A DNA stretch of 64,000 bases from Kribbella soli (GCF_004331345.1 NZ_SJJZ01000001.1:1426001-1490000); one strand, 5' to 3'. Positions 1-8,328 are shown, numbered from the stretch's first letter. Translations and numbers: made by a program. Notes: generated from the letters alone by a model not told the origin.

Positions 1-33
1 CGAGACGCCGGTCACCATCACCACCTGTGCCAC
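1..33 (-). CDS. NAD-dependent epimerase/dehydratase-like gene, first 11 codons only
   Basis: Only the amino terminus lies in the window; the gene runs off the left edge. A GTG start at 33 is preceded by a GGGGG tract and opens MAQVVMVTGVS, which looks like the first beta strand and the TGxS start of a Rossmann fold. Genes of the SDR/epimerase type often follow the bS22 gene in actinobacteria, and the strand and order here fit that. The call rests on 11 residues plus context, so it is tentative. Confidence 0.45.
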   Translation of the reverse strand, partial: MAQVVMVTGVS

Positions 34-70
34 GAGCAACCCCCAGCCGGACCGGGCGCGGCAGAACGGA

Positions 71-172
71 CTACTTGCCGAGCTTGCGGCGCTGCACCCG
101 CGTCTTCTTCAGCAGCTTGCGGTGCTTCTTCTTCGCCATACGCTTACGGCGCTTCTTGATTACGGAACCCAC
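71..172 (-). CDS. Small ribosomal subunit protein bS22 (AURKAIP1/COX24 domain)
   Basis: A 33-residue, extremely basic protein with a GTG start at 172, opening [19 protein letters not shown] and ending RRKLGK. Length, the KKRRKRM motif and the Lys/Arg content match the tiny actinobacterial protein known from mycobacterial ribosome structures as bS22, which sits in the small subunit close to 16S rRNA. It is translated away from the methyltransferase at 283 and toward the epimerase-like start at 33. It is easily missed because of its size. No strong ribosome binding site is visible, so the exact start (GTG at 172, or the internal ATG at residue 12) rests on family similarity. Confidence 0.9.
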   Translation of the reverse strand: MGSVIKKRRKRMAKKKHRKLLKKTRVQRRKLGK

Positions 173-282
173 GTCGGACCATCCAAACTCAAAGAGAACG
201 TCGGCAAAGCTTACCCGTAGGTCACTGTCCCGACCTAAAGGAGGCTGCACCAGTAGACTGGGACCCTACCTGGGGAGGCTGG

Positions 283-945
283 ATGCGGGCTCGGTACGAC
301 GGTCTGGCGCAGTGGTACGACGAACGATTCGTGGAGGATGCGGAGCCACACCAGCCCGGTCTGCTCGAGTTGCTCGGCCCCGGTTCCGGCCCTTGTCTGG
401 ACATCGGCTGCGGCACCGGACGGAACTTCGAGTCCATCAGGGCCAGCGGGCGCACCCCGGTCGGGCTGGACTTCTCGATCGATCAACTGCGCCGCGCTCG
501 GATGCGCACCAGCGGCCCATTGCTGCACGGTGACGCGGCGGTCCTTCCGTTCGCCGACGCGTCCTTCGACACCGCGATCACGCTGTGGATCTCCACGGAT
601 GTGGACGACTTCGGCGCGGTCCTGTCGGAGGCGGCGCGGGTACTGCGGCCCGGCGGTGTGCTGGTCGCGTACGGCGTGCACCCGTGCTTCAACGGCCCGC
701 ATGTCGTCTATGAAGAGGACGGTCGCCGGACGGTGCACCCGACGTACCGTCAGTCGGGTTGGCACACCGACTCGCCGTGGTGGAGTGAGGACGGGATTCG
801 CCGTCGGATCGGCATGTCCCACCTCACCCTGGCCGAGTACCTGAACGTCATCATCAGGAGCGGTCTGGTCACGGAGCGATTCGAAGAACCTGCAGGTCAC
901 GACATCCCCCACGCCTTGGCCTTCCGCGCCCGCCGCCCAGCCTGA
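283..945 (+). CDS. Class I SAM-dependent methyltransferase
   Basis: A 220-residue soluble protein. Motif I, LDIGCGTGRNF, lies near residues 39-49 and binds S-adenosylmethionine. A motif II-like Asp follows in VGLDFS, and the VLRPGGVLVAYG strand typical of the Methyltransf_11 group is near residues 124-135. The ATG has a GGGAGG ribosome binding site about 7 nt upstream. The gene stands alone, so its substrate (small molecule, quinone or lipid) cannot be deduced. The fold is secure, the specificity unknown. Confidence 0.85.
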   Translation: MRARYDGLAQWYDERFVEDAEPHQPGLLELLGPGSGPCLDIGCGTGRNFESIRASGRTPVGLDFSIDQLRRARMRTSGPLLHGDAAVLPFADASFDTAITLWISTDVDDFGAVLSEAARVLRPGGVLVAYGVHPCFNGPHVVYEEDGRRTVHPTYRQSGWHTDSPWWSEDGIRRRIGMSHLTLAEYLNVIIRSGLVTERFEEPAGHDIPHALAFRARRPA

Positions 946-962
946 GGTTGTCGGAGGTTCCT

Positions 963-1463
963 TTACCAGGCGAGGTGTTCCCAGGTGAACAGGGTCAGTT
1001 CGCGTCCTTTGTCCACCACCTGCTCCGGCGGCAGGTCGGTCAGGCGGTAGCCAGCCGCCTGCGCCACCGCGGAGCTCGCTGCGTTGTCCGGCTCGATCTC
1101 GAGAATCACCCGCGGCAGGCCGGCCGTTTCGTGCGCGTAGGCAGTCAACAGCTTCAGCGCCCGCGCTCCGAGACGCTGGCCGCGGTGCGCCGGTCCGATC
1201 GCATACCCGAGCGAACCCGTTGTGAGGTTGAGCATGACCTCGCCGAGTGGCTGCACACCGTCCGTGGTGATCGCCAACTGGAGCCTGTCCTTCGCCTGGC
1301 GCGCGTTCTCGACGTACTCCGTCGCGACGGCGAGGTCGAAGGGGGACTTCAGCGGCGTCCAGTACGCCACGTCTGGGTCGTCGAACAATTCGACCATCGC
1401 CGGCACGTCCGCCGGCTCCCAGGCGCGTAGCACCAGCCCGTCGGCGACCACTCGTGCTGTCAT
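963..1463 (-). CDS. GNAT family N-acetyltransferase (RimJ/RimL-like)
   Basis: A 166-residue protein with the GNAT_3 layout. The N-terminal strand is followed by LRAWEPADVPAMVELFDD, and the acetyl-CoA pyrophosphate loop appears as HRGQRLGARAL near residues 93-103. The NxASxxVAxxAGY helix near residues 126-138 is typical of RimJ/RimL enzymes that acetylate protein N-termini or small amines. It lies just downstream of the small secreted peptide gene on the same strand, with 24 nt between stop and start, so the two may share a transcript. The substrate is unknown. Confidence 0.85.
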   Translation of the reverse strand: MTARVVADGLVLRAWEPADVPAMVELFDDPDVAYWTPLKSPFDLAVATEYVENARQAKDRLQLAITTDGVQPLGEVMLNLTTGSLGYAIGPAHRGQRLGARALKLLTAYAHETAGLPRVILEIEPDNAASSAVAQAAGYRLTDLPPEQVVDKGRELTLFTWEHLAW

Positions 1464-1470
1464 GCAGTCA

Positions 1471-1494
1471 GCATCTCAGGCAGCATCTCAGGCA
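1471..1494. repeat. 12-bp perfect tandem duplication over a stop codon
   Basis: Two adjacent copies of gcatctcaggca. On the minus strand the unit reads GCC TGA GAT GCT, so the duplication also doubles the stop codon of the small peptide gene in frame. Confidence 0.9.
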
Positions 1495-1661
1495 GCTTTG
1501 CGGACGGCGACCGGGACGACCGGCTTGGTGAGGACGGCCAGGTGCGGCGTGGCGGTCTTCGTGGTGGTGCTCGCGTAGGCGGCGGGAGTGAAGGCGACGG
1601 CGGCCAGGCCGAGGGTCGCAATGGTGCCTACGGCAACGGTCTTGACGATTCGGATCGGCAT
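1488..1661 (-). CDS. Small secreted peptide with signal sequence
   Basis: A 57-residue ORF with a strong GGAGG ribosome binding site 7 nt before its ATG. It opens MPIRIVKTVAVGTIATLGLA, followed by a hydrophobic core and an AYA-S cleavage site near residues 28-31. The predicted mature product is about 27 residues, rich in Thr, Val and Lys, with no Cys. I do not recognise the family. It could be a short extracellular peptide, a wall-associated peptide or a signalling peptide. Signal sequence and ribosome binding site together make it credible as a gene despite its size. Confidence 0.7.
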   Translation of the reverse strand: MPIRIVKTVAVGTIATLGLAAVAFTPAAYASTTTKTATPHLAVLTKPVVPVAVRKAA

Positions 1662-1752
1662 CGGAAGCCTCCTTCAGGTTGGTGATTCCATCCTGATCGC
1701 GCGGTCTGCGACAGTCCTGCCAGATTCCTGGGAGTCGGCTGGGACTGCGAGG

Positions 1753-1758
1753 TAGCGT
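1753..1758 (+). promoter_or_regulatory. Leaderless -10 element of the 1765 gene
   Basis: TAGCGT ends 6 nt before the ATG at 1765, the spacing that puts the transcription start at or next to the start codon. Confidence 0.55.
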
Positions 1759-1764
1759 GGAGAA

Positions 1765-1980
1765 ATGGCCTATGTGCTGTTTCTCGCTGGACTCGCCGTA
1801 GTGCTCGCGGGGCTGACCTGGTTCGCCTCGTGGGCGAGGCGCCACGGTCGCGGGTCCGGGATGGCCGGCGCTCTCGCGGCGTACGAAGAGGCGTACCGGA
1901 CGACGGCACACCAGTCGCACCACGAGTTGCGGCAGCAGGCCGACCGGAAGTCCGAGAGCGGTTCTCCGGACGACCTTTAG
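1765..1980 (+). CDS. Small single-pass membrane protein of unknown function
   Basis: A 71-residue protein with one N-terminal transmembrane helix (about residues 3-22, starting YVLFLAGLAVVLAGLTW). A positively charged SWARRHGRG stop-transfer follows, then a hydrophilic, Gln/Glu-rich cytoplasmic tail. A TAGCGT element lies 6 nt upstream of the ATG, so it is probably leaderless. Its 3' end overlaps the convergent regulator gene by 4 nt. No family is recognised. Confidence 0.65.
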   Translation: MAYVLFLAGLAVVLAGLTWFASWARRHGRGSGMAGALAAYEEAYRTTAHQSHHELRQQADRKSESGSPDDL

Positions 1981-3830
1981 CGCAGGTAGTCGGCGATCGG
2001 GCCGAGGGTGAGTAGACCGCTGCCGGCTGCGTGTTCGTTGGCTGCCGGCGCGAGCGCGGCTTGTGCCTTCGCCCGCAGCTCGGGGTCCTGTGTGTTGTGG
2101 GCGGTGAGGGCCCAGTACGCCTCGAACAGCAGGCCGGGCGGCGGATCCGGCGATCCGTGCACCCACGGGGCATGCGGGCCGTAGTCAGCGGTCGGGATCG
2201 GTTCGCCATGGCGTACGGCGTGCGCGGCCAACGCCAGCGGGAGGAGGCCGGCGCTTAGTCCGGGCATGCCCGCGTCGTCGAGCAGGGCGGCTGCGGCGCG
2301 ATACGACTCGGGGGTGTCGTCGCGGAGGGCGGCGTACCAGCGGGTGAAGACGGCGACGAGCGGGAGCTCGTGCCGGGCGGCCAACGCGTCGGCGGCGGCG
2401 GCGTGCTCGTCGGCGGCGGTGTGGTCGGCTCGTGCGCAGGCGGATTGCAGTCGGATCAGGTGGCCGAGAACCTCGTAGGCAAAGAGGTTGTGGCGCTGCG
2501 AGAGCGTGACGAGTTCGGAGCCGATCGCGTCCCGTTCTGGCGCGAGGCCGGCGCGGTAGCAGGTCTGCATGAAGACGCCGTTCAACGTGAACGCCAGCAG
2601 CGCGGGATCGTCGAGGCCACGGGCGAGTTGCTCGGCCTCGAGCGCTGCCTCGCGTGCTCGTGGCGCACGGGAGCCTCGGGACTCGAGCGCGATCGTGGCG
2701 AGCAGTCGTGCACGGATACTCGCGTGGTCCTGGGTCGGCAGCACGCGCTCGGCGGCGGCCACGATGGCAGCCGCCTGCGCTTCGTCATCAGAGCGGGTCC
2801 AGATCGCCGGTACGTCGTACGCGCCGATCACGCGGGCGGTCAGGTCGGGATCCCCGAGCTCCTCCGCCGCGGCGATCGCCGCGAGCCGATGCCGACGAGC
2901 AGCCTCCAGCCCACCGCCGCCGGTAACCGCAAGATTGCGGAGCAGACCCACGGTCGACTCGATCCGAGCACGCGTCCCACCAACAGCACGGTCATAAGCC
3001 GCAGCCGCCTCCGCCCACACGTTCCCGCCCGACGTCAGGTGCGCGCCCGGGGTGGGATCGGCAGCCGGGGTGAGGTGCGTGGCCTGGTTGAGGATGTCGT
3101 TCTCCAAGCGGGTGAGTGCGGGGCCGGGGTCGAGGCCGAGCTGACCTGCCAGGGTTTCCCGGGCGCTACGTAGTACGGCGAGGGCGTCGCCTTGCCGCTC
3201 GCTCCGGTACAGGGCGAGGGACAGCAACCGCCAGGCGTCCTCGCGCCACGGATGCTCGGTGACATGTGCGTCGAGGTCCGGCACCGCCTCCGCCGCGAGA
3301 CCCAACTCCAGGCGCGTCTCCGCGATCCGCTCCACCGCATGCAGTCGCAACTCGGTCAGTCGCGCACGCTCGGCCAGCGCCCACGGCTCGTCCACAAACT
3401 CGGCGTACGCCGGCCCACGCCACAACGCCAACCCAGCCAACAGCTCCGTCAACCGCTCCTCCGGCGGCAACCCAGAACCCGCCGGCCCACCTCCCAGACC
3501 CGACGCCCGCACGGCTGTCTCGAAGCGCCAGGCGTCGACGTTCGAAGTCTTCAAGGCGTAGCCGGGACCTGATGTCACCAACAGCTGCGCGGGTGTGCGC
3601 GGCGGCCGGTCCGGCTCGATCGCACGCCGGAGCGCGGCCACGAACGTCCGCAACGCACTCAGCGCACCGTCCGGTGGATCGGGCCACAGGTCGTCGACCA
3701 ACACCCTCGCCGGCACGACCCGCCCTCGCGCCACGATCAGCCGAGCCAACACGGCCCGATGCCGCGGGCCCTTCAGCTCAACTGGCTGGCCCTCCCGAGC
3801 CACCACCGGCCCAAGTACCCCGAACTCCAC
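1977..3830 (-). CDS. AfsR/SARP-type transcriptional regulator with BTAD domain
   Basis: A 617-residue regulator. The N-terminus (VEFGVLGPVVAREG, then LKGPRHRAVLARLIV and a DDLWPD helix) is the OmpR-like winged helix of SARPs. It is followed by a bacterial transcriptional activation domain of helical repeats to about residue 250. The rest is Ala-rich TPR-like repeat with no P-loop, so this is not a full NB-ARC AfsR. I prefer the GTG at 3830: it has TACCGT 6 nt upstream (leaderless), and the longer frame needs a TTG at 3854. SARPs usually activate secondary-metabolite or stress genes. No biosynthetic cluster is adjacent and the target is unknown. Confidence 0.85.
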   Translation of the reverse strand: MEFGVLGPVVAREGQPVELKGPRHRAVLARLIVARGRVVPARVLVDDLWPDPPDGALSALRTFVAALRRAIEPDRPPRTPAQLLVTSGPGYALKTSNVDAWRFETAVRASGLGGGPAGSGLPPEERLTELLAGLALWRGPAYAEFVDEPWALAERARLTELRLHAVERIAETRLELGLAAEAVPDLDAHVTEHPWREDAWRLLSLALYRSERQGDALAVLRSARETLAGQLGLDPGPALTRLENDILNQATHLTPAADPTPGAHLTSGGNVWAEAAAAYDRAVGGTRARIESTVGLLRNLAVTGGGGLEAARRHRLAAIAAAEELGDPDLTARVIGAYDVPAIWTRSDDEAQAAAIVAAAERVLPTQDHASIRARLLATIALESRGSRAPRAREAALEAEQLARGLDDPALLAFTLNGVFMQTCYRAGLAPERDAIGSELVTLSQRHNLFAYEVLGHLIRLQSACARADHTAADEHAAAADALAARHELPLVAVFTRWYAALRDDTPESYRAAAALLDDAGMPGLSAGLLPLALAAHAVRHGEPIPTADYGPHAPWVHGSPDPPPGLLFEAYWALTAHNTQDPELRAKAQAALAPAANEHAAGSGLLTLGPIADYLR

Positions 3831-3836
3831 TCGGTC

Positions 3837-3842
3837 ACGGTA
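3837..3842 (-). promoter_or_regulatory. Leaderless -10 element of the SARP gene
   Basis: TACCGT on the minus strand, 6 nt before the GTG at 3830. It decides the start choice. Confidence 0.5.
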
Positions 3843-3884
3843 GCGCTCATCCAATGCTCATCCGGACCGGCGAGGCTGGGCGGC

Positions 3885-4745
3885 ATGAAGATTGAGGGCT
3901 TTGAGTACCAGCGGGTGCCGGGTACGGATGGTGTTGTGCTGAATGTTGCCGTTGGCGGCTCGGGTGCTCCGGTGGTGTTGTTGCACGGGTTTCCGCAGAC
4001 GCATCTGATGTGGCGGCGGGTCGCGGCTGAGCTGGCCGTGGATCACACCGTGATCTGTCCGGATCTTCGGGGCTACGGCGCGAGCGACAAGCCGGACGAG
4101 GGGTACTCGAAGCGGAGCATGGCTGCGGATGTTGTCGCGGTGGCGGATGCGTTGGGGCATTCGCAGTTCGCGTTGGTCGGGCACGATCGGGGTGCGTTGG
4201 TCGCGTTCCGTGCTGGTCTCGACCACCCGGACGTGGTCACGCACCTGATGTGCCTCGACGTACTGCCGACGCTCGACATGTGGGACGTGATGCACGGAAC
4301 CAGCGCGGCCGTTGGATTCCACCTGTACCTGATGGCGCAGCCGGTCGGGTTGCCGGAGCGGATGATCGCCGCCAGCTCGGACGAGTTCTTCGGGTACTTC
4401 CTCGATCAGTGGGCAAGTGATCCCGCAACGATCCCGCCCGACGTCCGGGCGGCGTATCTGGAGGCCTGCCGGCACGCGGTGCCGTCGATCGTCGCGGACT
4501 ACCGCGCCTCGGCGACCGTCGACGTCACCCACGACGAGGATGATCTTGCCCAGGGCAACAAGCTGCGAATGCCGGTGACGGTGATCCAGCAGGACTGGGG
4601 CTCCGCACTCGGCTTCGACGCCGCGGCCCGCTGGAAGCCCTGGGCACCCGATCTCCACCATCAAACCACCACCTCCGGACACTTCATGGCCGAACAAAAC
4701 CCACCCGAGATCACCACCGCCATCCGCCAGCTCCTCACCCGCTGA
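3885..4745 (+). CDS. Alpha/beta hydrolase, haloacetate dehalogenase/epoxide hydrolase-like
   Basis: A 286-residue alpha/beta hydrolase. HGFPQTHLMW (residues 34-43) carries the oxyanion-hole HG. The nucleophile elbow is VGHDRG with Asp101, and the terminal catalytic His is in SGHFMAEQNP. The overall pattern (DLRGYGASDKP, LDVLPTLDMWD) resembles fluoroacetate dehalogenases, where the nucleophile is followed by DRGGR. Here the second, carboxylate-binding Arg is replaced by Leu105, so activity on haloacetates is doubtful and an epoxide or other substrate is possible. A GAGG ribosome binding site lies 9 nt before the ATG. It diverges from the SARP gene across 54 bp. Confidence 0.8.
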   Translation: MKIEGFEYQRVPGTDGVVLNVAVGGSGAPVVLLHGFPQTHLMWRRVAAELAVDHTVICPDLRGYGASDKPDEGYSKRSMAADVVAVADALGHSQFALVGHDRGALVAFRAGLDHPDVVTHLMCLDVLPTLDMWDVMHGTSAAVGFHLYLMAQPVGLPERMIAASSDEFFGYFLDQWASDPATIPPDVRAAYLEACRHAVPSIVADYRASATVDVTHDEDDLAQGNKLRMPVTVIQQDWGSALGFDAAARWKPWAPDLHHQTTTSGHFMAEQNPPEITTAIRQLLTR

Positions 4746-4761
4746 ACCCCGCCGACTCCCC

Positions 4762-4814
4762 CGCCGAGTCGTGAAAATCGGCTGGCCGAAAGAGCCACCA
4801 TCCACGACTCGGCG
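4762..4814. terminator. Hairpin between convergent genes
   Basis: Perfect 12-bp arms, CGCCGAGTCGTG (4762-4773) and its complement (4803-4814), enclose a 29-nt loop that itself holds GGCT/AGCC. A partial third copy, ccacgactcg, follows near 4838. There is no T tract. It probably terminates both the hydrolase and the amidohydrolase. Confidence 0.6.
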
Positions 4815-4931
4815 AACCAGGCCAGAGCCAAACGCCACGACTCGACGACGCCCGCGGGGCAACGGCCGGGTTGGCGGGCGGACGCGGAGGACGTCCTCGG
4901 GCGGGCGGGCGCGGCCGGCGGGCGGGTGTGG

Positions 4932-6167
4932 TCAGGCGGCTAGGTAGGTGGTTGAGGCGGCCAGGGCTTGCAGGGCTTCGGGGAGGGAGGTGCTGACGAG
5001 TTGGCCGTCGCGTTTGACCGGCGTGCCTCCGACCAGGACTGTGTCGACGTTTCCCGGATGCGCTGCGGTCACCACGGTCGCGACCGGGTCGTGCAGGCCG
5101 CCGGCCAGGTTGACGTCCGTACTGCGGAGGAGCACGACGTCGGCCTTGTTGCCGACGGCGAGCGATCCCACGTCGAGTAACCCGAGTGCTCGGGCTCCGC
5201 CATGTGTCGCCAACTGCAGCACCTCCGCGGCCGTGAACGCCTGGTAGCCAAGGGAAAGCACCTCGTGCATCGCCCGGAACATGTCGCCGCCGGCCGTCGT
5301 CACGACATCGATCCCGAGGCTGAACGGAATCCCGGCCTCGCGGAGCCGGCCGGACAGCTGAGGACCCATCTGCATCCGCGCCTCGACCGTCGGCGTGACC
5401 GAAACGGCCGCGCCGGTCTCGGCGATCACCTTCAGCTCGGAGTCAGGCAGGTTGTTGCCGTGCACGTACAACGTGTTCGGCCGCGCCAGCCCGGCGTCCC
5501 GTAGCCGCGTGATCGGATCAGGTGTCTGCGGCGTACTGCTGACGTGGACGACCACCGGCACATCGAGCGAGTCGGCCAACTCCCAGTCCGCGCGGACCGT
5601 CTCGAACGGCGCGTACGCCGGCCCGATCGCCGCCACCGCCAACTCGAGCCGCTCGGACCGGCGCGCCATGATCCGGCGCATCTCCCCGGCATCGACCGCG
5701 GCACCGCCCAGCGGCGAGGGGCCATACCCGAAGACGGCCCGGATGCCGCTGCGTTCCAACGCGTCCAGCGCCGCGTCGGCCTGCGCCGGCGAACGCTGCA
5801 CGTGGGAGTAGTCCTGGACCGTGGTGACGCCCGCGTCCAAGCACTCCAGCGCGCCGACAAGGTTGCCGGCCGCAACATCTTCCGGCCGGAACCTGGACCC
5901 GTAGGCGCCCAGCACACGCTCGAAGTACGCCCCGAGGTCCGCGTCGACGGTGATCCCGCGCAACGCGGTCTGCCACAGGTGCCGATGCGTGTCGACGAAC
6001 CCGGGCAGCACGATCCGCTCCCGCGCGTCGATCACCTCGGCGTCCGCGGTCAGCCCGGCCCCGACCGCCGCGATCCGCCCGTCCTCGATCAGTACGTCGG
6101 TGTCGCGCCGTACGACGACCTCCGGGAAGGTGTCGATCACCGTCCCGCCCTTGAGCAACAACCTCAC
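4932..6167 (-). CDS. Amidohydrolase of the TRZ/ATZ (guanine deaminase-like) family
   Basis: A 411-residue metal-dependent hydrolase. The HxH metal ligands are in VDTHRHLWQ (His61, His63). Further ligands appear as VVVHVSS and YVHGNN, and the metal Asp is in SLGIDVVTT. A small beta-sandwich is formed by the first 55 residues and the C-terminus. Members deaminate or dechlorinate ring compounds such as 8-oxoguanine or triazines. A GGGAG site lies 6 nt before the GTG. The gene is divergent from a MarR regulator with an obvious operator between them, so it is probably induced by its substrate. Confidence 0.85.
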   Translation of the reverse strand: MRLLLKGGTVIDTFPEVVVRRDTDVLIEDGRIAAVGAGLTADAEVIDARERIVLPGFVDTHRHLWQTALRGITVDADLGAYFERVLGAYGSRFRPEDVAAGNLVGALECLDAGVTTVQDYSHVQRSPAQADAALDALERSGIRAVFGYGPSPLGGAAVDAGEMRRIMARRSERLELAVAAIGPAYAPFETVRADWELADSLDVPVVVHVSSTPQTPDPITRLRDAGLARPNTLYVHGNNLPDSELKVIAETGAAVSVTPTVEARMQMGPQLSGRLREAGIPFSLGIDVVTTAGGDMFRAMHEVLSLGYQAFTAAEVLQLATHGGARALGLLDVGSLAVGNKADVVLLRSTDVNLAGGLHDPVATVVTAAHPGNVDTVLVGGTPVKRDGQLVSTSLPEALQALAASTTYLAA

Positions 6168-6183
6168 GTCGATCTCCCTCAGT

Positions 6184-6203
6184 AGAAAGCTTTACAGAAA
6201 GCT
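6184..6203. promoter_or_regulatory. Probable MarR operator in the divergent promoter
   Basis: Two direct AGAAAGCT motifs (6184-6191 and 6196-6203), the first part of an AAAGCTTT palindrome, sit in an AT-rich 64-bp gap between the two divergent start codons. This is the natural place for MarR to repress both genes. Confidence 0.5.
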
Positions 6204-6231
6204 ATCATCAAAGACAGATAGGCTGTCAACC

Positions 6232-6714
6232 GTGACCGACGACCCTGTGGACAGGCTGATCTCGTCCTGGGAGCACGAGCTGCCCGAGGTGCTCTATCCG
6301 ACGAGCGAGCTGACGAAGCGGATCATGCTGCTGGCCGGCGAGCTGAACGCGGCGACGCGGCGGGTGCTGCGCGACCTGGAGCTGACCATGGCCGAGTTCG
6401 ACGTGCTCGTCTCGCTGCGCCGGTCCGGTACGCCGTACCGCCAGAAGCCGTCGGACCTGGTCCGGAGCCTGCTGCTGTCGTCGGGCGGGACCAGCAACGT
6501 GACGAATCAGCTGGTCCGTCGCGGCCTGGCCGTTCGCGAGTCCGATCCGGACGACGGGCGCGGGACGCAGATCCGCCTGACTTCCGAGGGAATCAGCCTG
6601 GCGGAGCAGGCCGTGAAGGCGAGCTCGGCCGCCCACCACGAGCTGTGGGCCGGACTGCCGGACAAGACGGTCGCACAGGCCGCCCAGGCGCTACGGGCAC
6701 TGAACAAGCGCTGA
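6232..6714 (+). CDS. MarR family transcriptional regulator
   Basis: A 160-residue winged-helix regulator. The HTH runs through LTMAEFDVLVSLRRSG and SLLLSSGGTSNVTNQLVRRG, with the wing at RESDPDDGRGTQIRLTSEG, a standard MarR DPxDxR motif. The frame is open further upstream, but the GTG at 6232 gives the usual MarR length and leaves the operator outside the gene. It is divergent from the amidohydrolase and probably represses it until a ligand binds. Confidence 0.85.
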   Translation: MTDDPVDRLISSWEHELPEVLYPTSELTKRIMLLAGELNAATRRVLRDLELTMAEFDVLVSLRRSGTPYRQKPSDLVRSLLLSSGGTSNVTNQLVRRGLAVRESDPDDGRGTQIRLTSEGISLAEQAVKASSAAHHELWAGLPDKTVAQAAQALRALNKR

Positions 6715-6736
6715 ACAGGCACAGAACCGGCACAGA

Positions 6737-6766
6737 ACCGGCCCTGGGCATGACGGAAGGGCCGGT
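6737..6766. terminator. Hairpin between MarR and the convergent HTH gene
   Basis: Perfect 9-bp stem, ACCGGCCCT (6737-6745) with AGGGCCGGT (6758-6766), and a 12-nt loop. It probably serves both converging genes. Confidence 0.6.
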
Positions 6767-6800
6767 CCTGATCGGATCCGGCCCCTCCGGCTTCTCGTGG

Positions 6801-7016
6801 TTATCCGGCCTGGAAGAAGGCGCCCTTGAGGTAGTCGTGCACGGCGTCCTCCGACACCCGGAACGAACGACCCACCCGCACCGCGGGCAGCTCACCGGAG
6901 TGCACCAACCGGTACACCGTCATCTTGGACACGCGCATGGCCGTGGCGACCTCCGCCACGGTCAGGAACTTCACCTCGGCGAGCGGCTGCTCACCACCGG
7001 ACTTCTTTGATGCCAT
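6801..7016 (-). CDS. Excisionase-type helix-turn-helix DNA-binding protein
   Basis: A 71-residue MerR/excisionase-fold protein: FLTVAEVATAMRVSKMTVYR is the HTH and AVRVGRSFRVSEDAVHDYL the wing. This is a conserved actinobacterial family related to BldC and unconnected to prophage excision. I prefer the ATG at 7016 (MASKKSGGEQP), which matches the usual start. A GTG at 7067 would add 17 residues including a CWKC motif. No phage genes are nearby, so a chromosomal regulatory role is likely. Confidence 0.8.
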   Translation of the reverse strand: MASKKSGGEQPLAEVKFLTVAEVATAMRVSKMTVYRLVHSGELPAVRVGRSFRVSEDAVHDYLKGAFFQAG

Positions 7017-7135
7017 TTGCGCACCGCACTTCCAGCACGGATCGTGCGCCGGCTTCCCCTCCGGCACCTCCGTCCGTGCATGGGACGAGCGTAGTGGCTG
7101 TTGGTACGAATGGGAAAGAGGGGGACTCGTGTGAC

Positions 7136-8311
7136 TCAGTAGCTCGGATCAAGACCTAACAAAGGGAAGCTGGCGTCGCGGGTGGCCTTGATGGCGCGGT
7201 CGAGCCAGGTGTCGGGGTTGTAGCCGCTCGACCAGTCGACGTACGACGCGTCGCGGCCGTCGGTCATGCGCACCGGCGCGACCCGGCCGAATCGCAGCTG
7301 GACCTGCTCACGCCAGGCCTCCGGCACCGGCGTGGCGGGGTCGATCGGATGGCCGGCGACGATCGCCAGCAGATGCGTCCAAGCCCGCGGTACGACGTCG
7401 ATGATCGCGTACCCGCCGCCACCCGTGGCGACCCACTTCCCGCCGGCCACCTCGTGCGCGAGGTCGTGCAACGCCAGGTACGCCGCACGCTGCCCGTCGA
7501 TCGTCTTCGTCAGGTGTGCCAGCGGATCCTCGACGTGCGAGTCGCACCCGTGCTGCGTGACCAGGATGCTCGGACGGAACGCCTTCACGACATCAGGGAC
7601 GACCGCGTGGAACGCCCGCAGCCAGCCTGCATCCCCGGTCCCGGGCGGGAGCGCGACGTTGACCGACGTACCCTCGGCGCCCGGTCCGCCCGTCTCGCCG
7701 GCGCTCCCGGTACCAGGGAACAGCGTGGTCGGCGACTCGTGGAGGCTGACGGTCAGGACGCGCGGGTCGTTGTAGAAGACAGTCTGTACGCCGTCCCCGT
7801 GGTGAACGTCCACGTCGACGTACGCGACCCGCTCGGCGCCGTGGTCGAGCAGCCACTGGATCGCGATCGCCGGGTCGTTGTAGACGCAGAAACCGCTGGC
7901 CTGGTTGGGCATCGCGTGATGCAGGCCGCCGGCGACGTTCGCGGCGTGCAGGACGTCGCCCTCCCACACCGCACGGGCGGCCTCGACCGAGGCGCCGGCG
8001 ATCCGCGCGGAGACCTCGTGCATGTGCGGGAAGCAGTACGTGTCCGACGTACCGAGTCCGTGCACGGGATCGGCGTCGTCGGGGTGCTCGCCCGCGCGCT
8101 TGACCGCGGCCACGTACTCGGCGGTGTGCACGGTCTCGAGCAGCGCGTCGTCGGCCGTCGGCGCGGGCACGACCTTGAGCTGGTCAAGGACCCCGAACTC
8201 CCGGGCGAGCTTGATCGTCAGCTCCACCCGGATCGGACTCATCGGGTGCCCACGGCCGAAGTCGTACGCCGTCAACCCGTCGTCGAACACCAGCAGCGCC
8301 TCACCACTCAT
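7136..8311 (-). CDS. acuC: Histone deacetylase family protein, AcuC-like
   Basis: A 391-residue arginase/deacetylase-fold enzyme. It shows the active-site His pair in GGLHHAMP, the zinc ligands in YVDVDVHHGDG, the third ligand in TQHGCDSH and the GGGGY loop with the catalytic Tyr. In bacteria AcuC removes acetyl groups from acetyl-CoA synthetase and other proteins. The frame is open far upstream, but the ATG at 8311 begins the typical domain (MSGEALLVFDDG). The small membrane protein gene ends 17 nt upstream on the same strand, so the two form an operon. Confidence 0.85.
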   Translation of the reverse strand: MSGEALLVFDDGLTAYDFGRGHPMSPIRVELTIKLAREFGVLDQLKVVPAPTADDALLETVHTAEYVAAVKRAGEHPDDADPVHGLGTSDTYCFPHMHEVSARIAGASVEAARAVWEGDVLHAANVAGGLHHAMPNQASGFCVYNDPAIAIQWLLDHGAERVAYVDVDVHHGDGVQTVFYNDPRVLTVSLHESPTTLFPGTGSAGETGGPGAEGTSVNVALPPGTGDAGWLRAFHAVVPDVVKAFRPSILVTQHGCDSHVEDPLAHLTKTIDGQRAAYLALHDLAHEVAGGKWVATGGGGYAIIDVVPRAWTHLLAIVAGHPIDPATPVPEAWREQVQLRFGRVAPVRMTDGRDASYVDWSSGYNPDTWLDRAIKATRDASFPLLGLDPSY

Positions 8312-8328
8312 GCCCTTGACCTTAACCT

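Noticed and set aside
6801..7016. Excisionase-like protein as evidence of a prophage
   Set aside because: No integrase, attachment site or phage genes are nearby; the protein belongs to a chromosomal HTH family.
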